Assembly: GCF_042646605.1 (NCBI RefSeq)
Contig: NZ_JBHRUG010000013.1
Span: forward strand, 1 to 64,000
Origin: Litchfieldella rifensis
GTDB taxonomy: Bacteria; Pseudomonadota; Gammaproteobacteria; Pseudomonadales; Halomonadaceae
Reading direction: 5' to 3'
DNA: 64,000 nt
A model generated the notes under the pieces. That model saw only the letters and a program-made list of their open reading frames with translations. It was not told where the DNA came from and searched no databases. Position 1 is the first letter of the stretch. Each line of letters opens with the position of its first letter. Made by a program: the position numbers and the translations under genes. This document shows, one piece after another, positions 1-7,879 of the stretch.

Positions 1-39
1 GGCCTGAGACCGGGACTCACCTGAAACGAAGCGCTTCAT
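1..39 (-). CDS. Transposase, N-terminal fragment cut by window edge (probably IS1182-like)
   Basis: A minus-strand ATG at 37-39 follows a good ribosome binding site (GGAGG, about 5 bases away) and encodes MKRFVSGESRSQA before the sequence ends. Many IS1182-family transposases begin with a similar MKRF(V/I)-x-GE-x-R-x-Q stretch, so the call rests on 13 residues only and is an inference. The rest of the gene lies outside the window. If correct, an insertion sequence flanks the SIR2-HerA operon. Confidence 0.4.
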   Translation of the reverse strand, partial: MKRFVSGESRSQA

Positions 40-100
40 CGGCACCTCCACGAGCTGTCACGGGTTGAGTATAGTGGGAGCTACGTTTTCACACAGCCTC

Positions 101-131
101 GGCCAGAAGCGGACTTTCTGCTAGCACTGAT
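101..131 (+). repeat. Imperfect direct repeat, copy 1 (partner at 3835-3865)
   Basis: This 31-base stretch beginning GGCCAGAAGC and ending ACTGAT matches 3835-3865 at 26 of 31 positions in the same orientation. The two copies bracket the SIR2-HerA-KTSC operon. They may be relics of the mobile element or insertion that carried the operon; no terminal inverted repeats were identified. Confidence 0.55.
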
Positions 132-181
132 GGAATGCAGAGCACACCGGCGGAATGTCCTCCGTCCACTTCATGCCGTTG

Positions 182-403
182 TTAACTTGCATGCCGCCCA
201 TTCGGCTTGTGATTCAATAACCTATGAATGTACTGCCCACGGGATTGCCCAGGCGCCGTGAACTCCTCCCACACGGTGGGGGGACAAGCTGCGTACCACC
301 ATTCGACGCCATTCGGGAATCGCACGTAAATTCGCTCAGCCTGGGAGTCGTAAGCTTCGGCCACAATTCGCGTCGACCCGCTTACGGGGATCCATTCAAT
401 CAT
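182..403 (-). CDS. KTSC domain protein, third gene of SIR2-HerA operon
   Basis: A 73-residue protein that is almost entirely a KTSC domain, a small domain known from the C-terminus of some lysyl-tRNA synthetases and as stand-alone bacterial proteins. Residues 22-36 (ERIYVRFPNGVEWWY) fit its aromatic core, followed by the S-x-G-x-Y-I-H region near residue 55. A good ribosome binding site (GAGGTG, about 7 bases upstream) overlaps the HerA stop, so it is probably translated with HerA. Its molecular role is unknown. Its position immediately after SIR2 and HerA suggests a third component or a regulator of that system, which is an inference from context only. Confidence 0.75.
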   Translation of the reverse strand: MIEWIPVSGSTRIVAEAYDSQAERIYVRFPNGVEWWYAACPPTVWEEFTAPGQSRGQYIHRLLNHKPNGRHAS

Positions 404-412
404 AAATACACC

Positions 413-2179
413 TCACTGATAGGTTCCACGCCACGCGGCGAGTGCGGGCTCCACATCAGGCACCTGTGGTTCGCTTCGCCAAGCCTTCAGGGACGGATCC
501 TCGGCTTGTGGCCATGGTTCGGGGTCGTCGATGATCACACGTGCCGGCAGCACCAATGCCTCACCACTGATTATTGCCTCATGTGTCCGCAGCGAAGGAA
601 GAACGGCAGCCAATCCGGCAACTGCGTCTGGGAGAGCAGTCTTGATGGCGCCTTGATCTTCAGAGTTCGACAACCTGAGCGCTACGATGGTGCCGCACTG
701 CGAAAGTGCGGTCTTGGGAAGCTCAGTGGGCCGCTGCGTCACCAGCAGGAGTCCGATTCCATACTTGCGTCCTTCTCGAGCGATGCGGTTCGCTGAATTA
801 CGCGTAAGCGCGCTCGCACCTTCTCCGAGATAGCGGTGTGCTTCCTCGAGAACAATAAGTACGGGATTGGGCCGGCCAATGCCGGGGCCCCCATGTTCAC
901 AACGGAGAGCAATCTCGAAAACCAAGTTGAGTACGACACCAATGGCTGCGTCGGCTGCACCCGCCGGGACACCACTGAAGTCAAGGACTGAAACGGGTTT
1001 GTCGCTACCTAGCCATTCGCGCATGACCTGAACGAGAGGATCTGCCCCGCTCGGGTCAGCAGTCGGCTCTTGAAAAAAACGCAATTGTGGGTCCATTAGA
1101 CCAAGACGCAGAAGGTCGGGGGCCGTTCCATAAACACCGTACATGGGCCCCTTGTGTGGCGCCTGACCACCAGCGTTGTAAGGCTCGAACTGGGCAGATC
1201 TCAGCGAGGCCGCGTCTCCAGTGTCCGTTTCGCAGGCGGTTGCGGCATTGGCAACGATATTTCTAGTCTCACGATTTTCTCTATCAATCAAATGCCAGAT
1301 CGGCCTGATATCAAAGGGTACCGGGGTGTCCGCGGTGACAGCGGTAGGATTGATCGTCAACCATGTGGCCGAGCGTACGAACGCGCGCTTTGCCTCGGTG
1401 ACGAGTTCTGCAAAGCGATTACTGAACGAGGCACCTCCTGTTCCTCCAGCGAAGATTCGCAAGATGTCCATCGCGGGCAATGCCCAGTAGGGCACACGGA
1501 GTCGACTGTCGTCCCGTTCCCCCAGTACACTCCGGATAGATGCACTACCGCTAAGTGCCGTCGCATATTCCCCATGCGGGTCCACCATAAGGATGTTGCC
1601 AGCGTTCCACCCACCCTTCACGAAGTTCTGCAACAAAGAAGAAACAGCGCTTGTTTTTCCTGATCCAGTTGATCCTACGACCGCGGCATGTCGGACGACA
1701 AAGCGGGAAGCGTCCACCGCAACGGGGATGTCCTCCGCAGCTGCGAGGCGTCCGAGGCGAACATGTCCCTCGTCTGGGGGAGGAAAGACAGACCTGAGTT
1801 GGTCCGCAGTTGCAAAGTGGACAGGATCATCCAGCCCAGGGTAGGAGCCAACGCCACGCTGAAAGCGGCCTGTGCCGCGATCGATCTCGCCAAGCAGTTG
1901 CACCTGGAGCCACCGCTCGTCGCGTTGAATGGTTTCGGCGGGGGCGAGCGGGCTCGTCAACTCAGCGATCCCGACGAGACTGACCGTAGCTACTAGGTCC
2001 ACCAACCCTTGTGGAATGCGTACCAGCGAACCGATTTGTCCAACCGGCAGGAGACGTCCTCGATAGATCGGCGCCACTCCAGCTAATTCGGCGTCCAGTG
2101 CAACAGTTACTGTTGCCCCTAGAATATGGCGAACTCGGCCAATGCAGGTAGCATCGCGTTCAGACATCTTGGGCCCCAT
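413..2179 (-). CDS. HerA-family ATPase of SIR2-HerA defence system
   Basis: A 588-residue FtsK/HerA-type ATPase. The N-terminal HAS-barrel-like region starts around residue 13 (GRVRHILGATVTVAL). Walker A is GSTGSGKTS at residues 169-177, Walker B is VLIVLEEAHR near residue 450, and the TQRP sensor segment (LLLVTQRPTELP) follows. HerA proteins form hexameric DNA-pumping rings; with SIR2 partners they form a supramolecular NADase/nuclease complex active against phage (SIR2-HerA, also called Nezha). The gene overlaps the SIR2 stop by 20 bases. An alternative ATG at 2167 leaves a smaller overlap, and neither start has a strong Shine-Dalgarno sequence, consistent with translational coupling to SIR2. 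Confidence 0.87.
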   Translation of the reverse strand: MGPKMSERDATCIGRVRHILGATVTVALDAELAGVAPIYRGRLLPVGQIGSLVRIPQGLVDLVATVSLVGIAELTSPLAPAETIQRDERWLQVQLLGEIDRGTGRFQRGVGSYPGLDDPVHFATADQLRSVFPPPDEGHVRLGRLAAAEDIPVAVDASRFVVRHAAVVGSTGSGKTSAVSSLLQNFVKGGWNAGNILMVDPHGEYATALSGSASIRSVLGERDDSRLRVPYWALPAMDILRIFAGGTGGASFSNRFAELVTEAKRAFVRSATWLTINPTAVTADTPVPFDIRPIWHLIDRENRETRNIVANAATACETDTGDAASLRSAQFEPYNAGGQAPHKGPMYGVYGTAPDLLRLGLMDPQLRFFQEPTADPSGADPLVQVMREWLGSDKPVSVLDFSGVPAGAADAAIGVVLNLVFEIALRCEHGGPGIGRPNPVLIVLEEAHRYLGEGASALTRNSANRIAREGRKYGIGLLLVTQRPTELPKTALSQCGTIVALRLSNSEDQGAIKTALPDAVAGLAAVLPSLRTHEAIISGEALVLPARVIIDDPEPWPQAEDPSLKAWRSEPQVPDVEPALAAWRGTYQ

Positions 2180-3323
2180 TCACTGCGCTGTCGGCGTTTA
2201 TCGAGGAATCCTCTCGAAGGTAATCTCCTCTCCCGCTGCTACGCGCCAAGTACGAAGCCAGATGAGTGAAGTCTGGCAACGCGAGTTTCCCGTCTTCCCC
2301 GCCCACCCAAAGGTCGGGAGTCGAGTCCATTGGAACCTTCCAACCGGCCCGTACCCCACCTAGGACAGCTTCGGCTCTCCCAATCAACTGCACGTTCGGA
2401 GTCCGACAAGCACGCTCGCAAAGCTCTGGAGGCAAATCGGAGTAACAGAACACGACGAATTCCGAACGTTCGCGCCTGGTTGCAGCGTCGAAGATCATCT
2501 CGTTGAGGTGGTCGTCGCCGAAGGAGTACCCGGCAATGATCACTAGGGTTTCTGGGGTGTGCAGGGCGCGTCTGAGGCGGTCCTGCAATACGATGAAGGG
2601 CATACGCCGCGATTCCTCGTACTTGGCATCAGAGGGGTATATCGCTGCCGGCAGACCTTCCGGTACGGGCTGACCAATGCGCACAACTTGATGGCCTCCA
2701 TTTGCCCTCATCCAGTTCACCGAACCGTGGAGCTTCCAAAGGCGAACGAACAGCGACGGTACAAAAGCGCCATCAGCCCCAGGTAGCGATTCGACGAGCT
2801 CGGTACGAAAACACGCGTTCAAATTCCCCACAAAGCCATCGAAATATGGCACACCAAAGCGCTCCAGTGCCGTTTCCAAGAGGAGGTCATAGTTGACTGT
2901 AAAGATTTCAAGGGGGAGGCGGTAATCCGCGCGTGCAATCCAAGCTGCTAGGTTACCCACAGGTGTCAGGTTGGCATCTGTGATATCAAGAGCTCTAACA
3001 ATTGACTGACATACAGTGGTGTCAAGAGCCGCCGCCTGATCTGCGGTAAGACCGTCTACCTTGTCCTCTCCTGTGACCAGCCCGGCGATGCGTCGAAGGC
3101 GGCTCAGCACCTGTTCGATATTGCGCCCGTCCATCTGACGGTCGAATGCAGCACGATCCGCCTCGCCTAGCGTTGACCGCACGCGGGACTCTAATTCAGC
3201 GACATCCGGCAGACCACATGCTTTCGCCGCACCGGCCCCCAGGAACATGCATACATGCCTAGAGCGGGTTGCCAATTTTGCAGCAAGGCCTGTAGCAAAC
3301 CTTTGCGGGCTGTGTGTGGTCAT
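2160..3323 (-). CDS. SIR2-like NADase, effector of SIR2-HerA defence system
   Basis: About 387 residues. The sirtuin nucleotide-binding motif FLGAGAAKACGLPD lies near the N-terminus. TVNYDLLLE and KLHGSVNW are typical of bacterial SIR2_2-type NADases, the histidine of KLHGS being the expected catalytic residue; IIAGYSFGDDHLNEMI closes the Rossmann fold. Such proteins deplete NAD+ during phage infection. The frame stays open upstream to an ATG at 3449, but the start at 3323 is preferred because it puts the GAG motif at the usual distance from the N-terminus and has GGAG about 12 bases upstream. First gene of an operon with HerA and KTSC genes, lying beside a cassette-like array. Confidence 0.82.
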   Translation of the reverse strand: MTTHSPQRFATGLAAKLATRSRHVCMFLGAGAAKACGLPDVAELESRVRSTLGEADRAAFDRQMDGRNIEQVLSRLRRIAGLVTGEDKVDGLTADQAAALDTTVCQSIVRALDITDANLTPVGNLAAWIARADYRLPLEIFTVNYDLLLETALERFGVPYFDGFVGNLNACFRTELVESLPGADGAFVPSLFVRLWKLHGSVNWMRANGGHQVVRIGQPVPEGLPAAIYPSDAKYEESRRMPFIVLQDRLRRALHTPETLVIIAGYSFGDDHLNEMIFDAATRRERSEFVVFCYSDLPPELCERACRTPNVQLIGRAEAVLGGVRAGWKVPMDSTPDLWVGGEDGKLALPDFTHLASYLARSSGRGDYLREDSSINADSAVNGAQDV

Positions 3324-3449
3324 CGTTGAAGCGGTCTCCACTGTAGATTTTGCAAACCAACTCCAGACGCAGAGCAGGGCCTCTACAGCGCCCACAGTCT
3401 CCAGCTTCTGTCCAGACCAACGGCCGCCCTGGCTTACAAACGAATACAT

Positions 3450-3834
3450 ACCCTCAGCCTAGATGTCTGGGTAGATTTGCACCAGTACCCAAGTCAACGT
3501 AAGCCAAAAAGATGAGATGTGAGGGAAAATGGGGACGCGGCCCGACCGACGATCCCCACCACGAAAGAGAACGAAACCTCGCACGAATCTGCACCAATTC
3601 CGACGAAAGAACACTGATGAAGGAAAGCAGATAATTCCATTGCCATTGACAGCCCATGCCTGGGATATTGCGCGCCCCCTTCCAGGCCGACGAGACCAGC
3701 ACAAAGGGCACGCTTCAGATAGCGACGCATCATTTCCAGAGGCACGGGGGCTTTCTCGACATGTTCGTTCATGAATGTATACCCAATCTGTAGGGTATCG
3801 ACACGCGCCAGCAGTCAGAGGAAGGACAGAATTC
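3450..3834. other. Non-coding or decayed stretch upstream of SIR2
   Basis: No convincing gene. A minus-strand open frame at 3494-3772 (92 codons, beginning MNEHVEKAPVPLEMMRR) has no ribosome binding site and no recognised family; two other minus frames are also open across part of the interval, so a frameshifted remnant is possible. The region probably carries the promoter of the SIR2 operon. Confidence 0.4.
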
Positions 3835-3865
3835 GGCCAGAAGCAGTCTTTCAGATAGGACTGAT
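3835..3865 (+). repeat. Imperfect direct repeat, copy 2 (partner at 101-131)
   Basis: 26 of 31 bases match 101-131. In the minus orientation the repeat begins at the outer (R') edge of the attC-like site 3864-3941, so it may be part of the flank of the cassette array. Confidence 0.55.
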
Positions 3866-3941
3866 ATAACGCTCCGCATTAGCCGCGGCTTTGCCGCAAT
3901 GAAGCGGAGGCAAAAACTTCGGCTGGATGCAATTGTTGGGC
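3864..3941 (-). repeat. attC-like cassette recombination site
   Basis: Read on the minus strand it begins with GCCCAAC (matching RYYYAAC), contains the inner arms TCCAGCCG and CGGCTAATGCGGA that pair with a bulge, and ends in GTTATAT (close to GTTRRRY). Between them lies an imperfect hairpin centred on GCGGC/GCCGC. It is 78 bases long and starts one base after the stop codon of the HEPN gene, exactly as attC sites follow integron cassette genes. Identified by eye; a covariance-model search would settle it. Confidence 0.65.
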
Positions 3942-3942
3942 C

Positions 3943-4626
3943 TCATTTTCTGAGCAACCCTTGCTGTGAGGCTGTTTGCTCTATGCTCGGCAGCCATGTG
4001 CGAACGTCCTCCACTACCCCCTCCAGAAATCCCGGCTTGATTTCAATGATTTCTCCTAGAAAATTGGTATTAGACGCATTGATGCCTGACAAAGTTAGAA
4101 GACGTGCACGCAGCTGCTGCTCGTAGCGAAATGACTCCAAGAGACCCGCGGCATGGACTAGGCAATTGCGAACTTGGATAACGGCCTCCAGATGCTCGAT
4201 TTTGGCTTCCAGGCCGAGAGTCGCTTTCTCGTTGAAAACTGAAAGCACATGGATAGTTTCATTGGTGGAATCCCGTTTCTTTGGAAACGGGAATGTTGCT
4301 CGCTTCTTGAGGGAAAGTAAGCACCATTCAATAGTGGTAATGAGTGCAGCGAGGCCGGCGTAGCGAACCCTTTGTGTCAACCCAACATCGAACCTGTAAA
4401 CTACATCTTCAAGCATTTGGTCTCGGTACTGGGCCTCCATGCTTGGATCATCAAACTCCTCCTTATCGCATTCGCGTTCAGTGCGGCAATACTGGCTGTG
4501 CTTTTGCCACGCAATATTGCTCTCAGCGAATTTGATGAAATGCTCAACGTCATCAAGCATTGTCAGCGTATCCAGACCGAAAAAAGTCTGATTGAGAATC
4601 TCGTCTATAGACAGCTTTTTCTTCAT
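3943..4626 (-). CDS. HEPN-motif protein in a cassette-like array
   Basis: 227 residues, mostly helical by appearance, with no signal peptide or membrane segment. Near residue 172 it carries VRNCLVHAAG, an R-(N/D)-xxx-H motif characteristic of HEPN nucleases (RNCLVH), preceded by a heptad-like stretch. HEPN proteins are often RNases in toxin-antitoxin, abortive infection or CRISPR contexts; no partner such as an MNT gene is obvious next door. The gene stops one base before an attC-like site, so it is probably the last gene of a mobile cassette. Base composition is less GC-rich than the cob genes, which fits acquisition by transfer. A role in phage defence is an inference. Confidence 0.6.
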   Translation of the reverse strand: MKKKLSIDEILNQTFFGLDTLTMLDDVEHFIKFAESNIAWQKHSQYCRTERECDKEEFDDPSMEAQYRDQMLEDVVYRFDVGLTQRVRYAGLAALITTIEWCLLSLKKRATFPFPKKRDSTNETIHVLSVFNEKATLGLEAKIEHLEAVIQVRNCLVHAAGLLESFRYEQQLRARLLTLSGINASNTNFLGEIIEIKPGFLEGVVEDVRTWLPSIEQTASQQGLLRK

Positions 4627-4719
4627 GAGGTCCTATGTTCAAGCCGAACCGGCCGTAGTCTGTATCGAAGCGGAAGACTATAGGTAGGCTAGAGCTCCCT
4701 ATTCTGCATTAATGAAAGA

Positions 4720-5127
4720 CTAAATATCGTTGGATGGCTGTCGAAGTTGTGCATCAATGTCTTTTATATCCTTAAGTGCTTGCGGGGTCATCCCTTTCGC
4801 CAAGAAGTAAGAATCCGCAAGCTGCTCTTTCAGAAGAGCTATACTAGCCTCTTCTGCATCATCGCCAAGTCGCTCTCTGGCGATTAGATCAAGTAGATTC
4901 GATGATGAGATGACTGCCAAGGGAAGATTCGGTAAAGCATGATGCACATCAGTCAAGTAGAAGCCCGCACGGCCGTATGCTTTTGCAAACGGGGTGTCAG
5001 ATACCATTCCGGCATGAATTGTGTCGTGGATAGTTTCAAGGGTACTTTTTTCGCCTTCCTTGATGCCAGCTGTGTATGAGAAGTAGGCGGCAGCAACGCC
5101 ACCAGCAATGAGTATGAGTTCAAGCAT
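4720..5127 (-). CDS. Membrane-anchored small protein of unknown function
   Basis: 135 residues. The start was chosen at 5127 because a strong GGAGG lies 5 bases upstream; a longer frame to 5310 lacks this. The N-terminus (MLELILIAGGVAAAYFSYTAG) is a single predicted membrane helix, followed by a charged, helical cytosolic or periplasmic part. No family was recognised. It starts about 48 bases after the R' end of the attC-like site at 5175-5252, a normal distance for the first gene of a cassette, and may share that cassette with the HEPN gene, since no attC-like site separates the two (the 93-base gap 4627-4719 shows none). Confidence 0.6.
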   Translation of the reverse strand: MLELILIAGGVAAAYFSYTAGIKEGEKSTLETIHDTIHAGMVSDTPFAKAYGRAGFYLTDVHHALPNLPLAVISSSNLLDLIARERLGDDAEEASIALLKEQLADSYFLAKGMTPQALKDIKDIDAQLRQPSNDI

Positions 5128-5174
5128 GATACCTCCGAGGTAACTATGATCCTGCGCGCGGGATATACTGCGAT

Positions 5175-5252
5175 TCCCAACGCTTGGCACACGTGCCAGT
5201 TTGGAGCCGCTGCGCGGCGGAAAAGCGGTCACCGTGCTACCACTGGTTATGC
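5175..5252 (-). repeat. attC-like cassette recombination site
   Basis: On the minus strand it begins GCATAAC (one mismatch to RYYYAAC) and ends GTTGGGA (one mismatch to GTTRRRY). The arms TGGTAGCACG and CGTGTGCCA pair with a small bulge, and an inner CCGC/GCGG hairpin lies between them. It is 78 bases long, the same as the site at 3864-3941, and starts two bases after the stop of the 5255-5587 gene. Confidence 0.65.
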
Positions 5253-5254
5253 AA

Positions 5255-5587
5255 TTACACCGGGGATATAGCGACGCTGTATCCACCGCCCATTTTTTGG
5301 GAATCTCCAACCACAGATAACTTTTCGCCTTCCTGTAAAAATCGATATTTTTGATATTGCGTGGTGAAAACCAGGTGATAATTCTCTGCGACTAAATCGC
5401 CCGACTCCTCCACGATTATCTGGCCATCTTGGTACCCGTTGCGTATGATTTTGACATTTGTTATTTCTGATACATTTTTGCTCGGGCTACTGTATTCAAC
5501 AAATGCCCTGAAATTTAAGTTACCAACTTGGTCAGATTCTATTTCGTGTGCGTCCATGAAGTCGTGGATGGCATGAAACGATTCCAT
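5255..5587 (-). CDS. Cassette-borne hypothetical protein
   Basis: 110 residues, acidic, with no signal peptide or membrane helix. It appears rich in beta strands (VKIIRNGYQDGQIIVEESGD; YHLVFTTQYQKYRFLQEG). A GGGAG ribosome binding site precedes the ATG by about 6 bases. The stop codon abuts an attC-like site, so this is a typical single-gene integron cassette. No family was recognised. Confidence 0.6.
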   Translation of the reverse strand: MESFHAIHDFMDAHEIESDQVGNLNFRAFVEYSSPSKNVSEITNVKIIRNGYQDGQIIVEESGDLVAENYHLVFTTQYQKYRFLQEGEKLSVVGDSQKMGGGYSVAISPV

Positions 5588-6261
5588 TTTTGCTCCCTAT
5601 GCATAAAAGTTGTATTATATAACATGCTTGATATTTCACTTGAAAGCGCACGCGCGTTCAACAATATTATACCGCAAGCCAACCCCTATTTAACTTATCG
5701 AAATTCCTAAAAATCAAGTATAGCTTGGCAGTATAACACCGATCATTGTGACAGCTGCATAACACGGATCGACGTGGCCCCAACCATTGCCGACAAGGCC
5801 GCTTTGGGTCGTTTCTTTCCCTTTAGCCTTGGCTAAAACAGCTCTCCTTTACTCATTTTTAACGACATATTTGAGTCAATTCCGGATTTCCAATCGAGAA
5901 TAAATCCGCTCCTACATTTATCTTGCCTTTGTTCAATGGGGTCGATTCTTGCCATTCACGAGCTATCGTCGCTACTACGGCCCCACCCAGCTTCAGGACG
6001 GAATTCACCGGTCAGTCATGTGCTCTAACCTCTTACACCCGGTTCATTTGGTCGAAATTTCCGATCAGGCACGCTACCGCCCAGGGGTTACCACTCAGGG
6101 CCCCTTCCTGGCGGCCGCAGACCACCAGCGTGCCTCCATCGGGATAACATTGGAATCCGTTGGGAAACACTCTTTTACATCCAGCCTACTAAATATTCCT
6201 TCGGCCTGCGTAGTCGAAACTTGAGGAAAAAGTCGTAGGGGTTTAATGCGGAGCGAGCCTT
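5588..6261. other. Intergenic boundary between accessory island and cob cluster
   Basis: No gene recognised. Short plus-strand frames at 5923-6224 lack ribosome binding sites and family resemblance. The stretch contains two 14-base near-identical motifs (GTATAACACCGATC at 5731 and GCATAACACGGATC at 5757), which on the minus strand carry GTTATRC cores and may mark the edge of the cassette array, and a diverged REP-like hairpin at 5891-5915. Confidence 0.45.
5891..5915 (-). repeat. REP-like hairpin, diverged copy
   Basis: On the minus strand TGTAGGAGCGGATTTATTCTCGATT resembles the copies at 23274-23304 and 49634-49664 (TGTTGGAGC-x-GCTTTAGC-x-GCGATT). Confidence 0.4.
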
Positions 6262-7062
6262 TCACAGCGGCTTCCGGGCCAACAAGTAGACGTCCATGAT
6301 CCAGCCATGCTGCTCGCGCAGGGCGGCACGGTGCTCGATGATCGTCGGGGCCACGTCAGCCAACCAGCCGTGGAGCAGGCATTGCTTGTCCATGCCCAGA
6401 TAGGCCCCCCACCAGATGTAGAGACCTTCCGGAGGCAGCGCCTCGAAGGCCCCTCCGCTGTCGAGCATGACCGCGACGCTGGGGGCATCGTTGGGCCAGC
6501 CGCGTTCACGCAAACGTCGCCCAGTGGTGATCTGGATCGGTTCTGCGAGCGCGTTGAGGGGGATGCGGTGCTCGGCGGTGAGGACCTGCAGGCTGGTGAT
6601 GCCCGGTACTATTTCCACCTGCAGCTCTACCTTCCGATCCACCTCGACCGCCCGCCCGGCGGTGCTTTTCATACACGCCCCAAGACGCCTGGCGATGCGC
6701 AGGCTGCTGTCGTATAGCGAGGGGTCACCCCAGATCAGCATGCCGACCCGTCCGCCCTGCGGTAGATGGGACTCCATGAGCCCGGCCCAGACACGCGCGA
6801 TCGCCTCATGCCATTCGTCCACCGCACCCAGGTAATCGGAGCGGGCATCGCGTTGGGGCAGATCGAACTCCACGACCCGGGTCCGTGACGGATCGTCCAG
6901 GAGGTTCCGGCACAGCAGCCGGCGCAGGTCGACCAGGTCCGACTTGGCTTCCCCCTTGCGTGGCAGCAGGATGAGGTCCGCCTCATTGAGCGCCCGCACG
7001 GCCGCCAAAGTGACATGATCGGGATTGCCCGTGCCGATGCCGATCAGCGAGAGCCGGATCAT
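6262..7062 (-). CDS. cobF: Precorrin-6A synthase (deacetylating)
   Basis: 266 residues, the usual CobF length. A tetrapyrrole (corrin/porphyrin) methyltransferase fold begins LSLIGIGTGNPDHVTLAAV; GMLIWGDPSLYDSS is the family's SAM-binding G-D-P segment and VEIVPGITSLQ the following P-G-I motif. It methylates C1 of precorrin-5 with loss of acetate, a step specific to the aerobic cobalamin pathway. The start overlaps the cobM stop by four bases (ATGA). Last gene of the cobL-cobE-cobM-cobF group; no clear terminator was seen behind it. Confidence 0.93.
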   Translation of the reverse strand: MIRLSLIGIGTGNPDHVTLAAVRALNEADLILLPRKGEAKSDLVDLRRLLCRNLLDDPSRTRVVEFDLPQRDARSDYLGAVDEWHEAIARVWAGLMESHLPQGGRVGMLIWGDPSLYDSSLRIARRLGACMKSTAGRAVEVDRKVELQVEIVPGITSLQVLTAEHRIPLNALAEPIQITTGRRLRERGWPNDAPSVAVMLDSGGAFEALPPEGLYIWWGAYLGMDKQCLLHGWLADVAPTIIEHRAALREQHGWIMDVYLLARKPL

Positions 7063-7877
7063 GCCTCGCCTCCCATGTCTTCAGGAGAGGCGCCGGGCGT
7101 GGTGCCGGCAAAGGGCGAGTCCGCCGACTGGGGCCGAAAGCGACGATCGTAGCCGATTGAATACAGGCAGCTTTCCTGGAAATCCTCACTTTCCAGCACC
7201 GGGCCCACCAGGATCAGCGCCGTGCGTTGCATGGTGTCGTCGATCAGGGATGCCACCGTCGACAAGCGCCCTCGGACCACCCGTTCATCGGGCCAACTGG
7301 CCCGCCAGATGATGGCGACCGGGCAATCGGCGCCGTAGAACGGCACCAGGTCTTCCACCACCTGGGCCAGGTTATGGATGGAAAGGTGAATCGCCAGGGT
7401 GGCGCCGGTTTTCGCGAAGTTGGCCAGGGTTTCGCCATCCGGCATGGCGCTGGCACGCCCCGGTGTGCGGGTCAGCACGACGGATTGCGCCACTCCTGGC
7501 AGCGTCAGCTCCTGCCCCAGAGTGGCGGCGGCGGCAGCGAAAGACGGCACGCCCGGGGTAATGACATAGGGAATGTCCAGCTCGCGCAGCCGGCGTAACT
7601 GTTCGCCCATGGCGGACCACACCGACAGGTCCCCGGAATGCAGTCGAGACACGTCCAGGCCGGCGGCATGGGCGCGACGCATCTCGTCGATGATCTCCTC
7701 CAGGGACAGGGGCGCGGTGTTGATGATGCGGGCGCCTTCCGGGCAATGCTCGAGTACCTGTTCGGGCACCAGCGACCCCGCGTAGAGGCACAGGGGGCAG
7801 GAGGCGATGAGATCCCGCCCCCGCAGCGTCAGAAGGTCCGGCGCGCCGGGGCCGGCGCCGATGAAATGTATCGTCAT
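7059..7877 (-). CDS. cobM: Precorrin-4 C11-methyltransferase
   Basis: 272 residues. It begins MTIHFIGAGPGAPDLLTLRG, the CobM/CbiF signature at the SAM site; LHSGDLSVWSAMGEQLR and VITPGVPSFAAAAATLG follow. It methylates C11 of precorrin-4 to give precorrin-5. The start lies two bases after the cobE stop and the end overlaps cobF by four bases. The last 25 residues (after SIGYDRRFRP) are a poorly conserved tail. Confidence 0.94.
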   Translation of the reverse strand: MTIHFIGAGPGAPDLLTLRGRDLIASCPLCLYAGSLVPEQVLEHCPEGARIINTAPLSLEEIIDEMRRAHAAGLDVSRLHSGDLSVWSAMGEQLRRLRELDIPYVITPGVPSFAAAAATLGQELTLPGVAQSVVLTRTPGRASAMPDGETLANFAKTGATLAIHLSIHNLAQVVEDLVPFYGADCPVAIIWRASWPDERVVRGRLSTVASLIDDTMQRTALILVGPVLESEDFQESCLYSIGYDRRFRPQSADSPFAGTTPGASPEDMGGEA

Positions 7878-7879
7878 GC

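Noticed and set aside
3494..3772. 92-codon minus-strand frame upstream of SIR2
   Set aside because: No Shine-Dalgarno sequence and no family match; overlapping open frames in other phases make it unconvincing. Kept only as a note on the intergenic region.
5923..6224. Short plus-strand frames in the island boundary
   Set aside because: No ribosome binding site, no family resemblance and AT/GC pattern not gene-like. A stop-broken minus frame near 5960-6150 also could not be identified.
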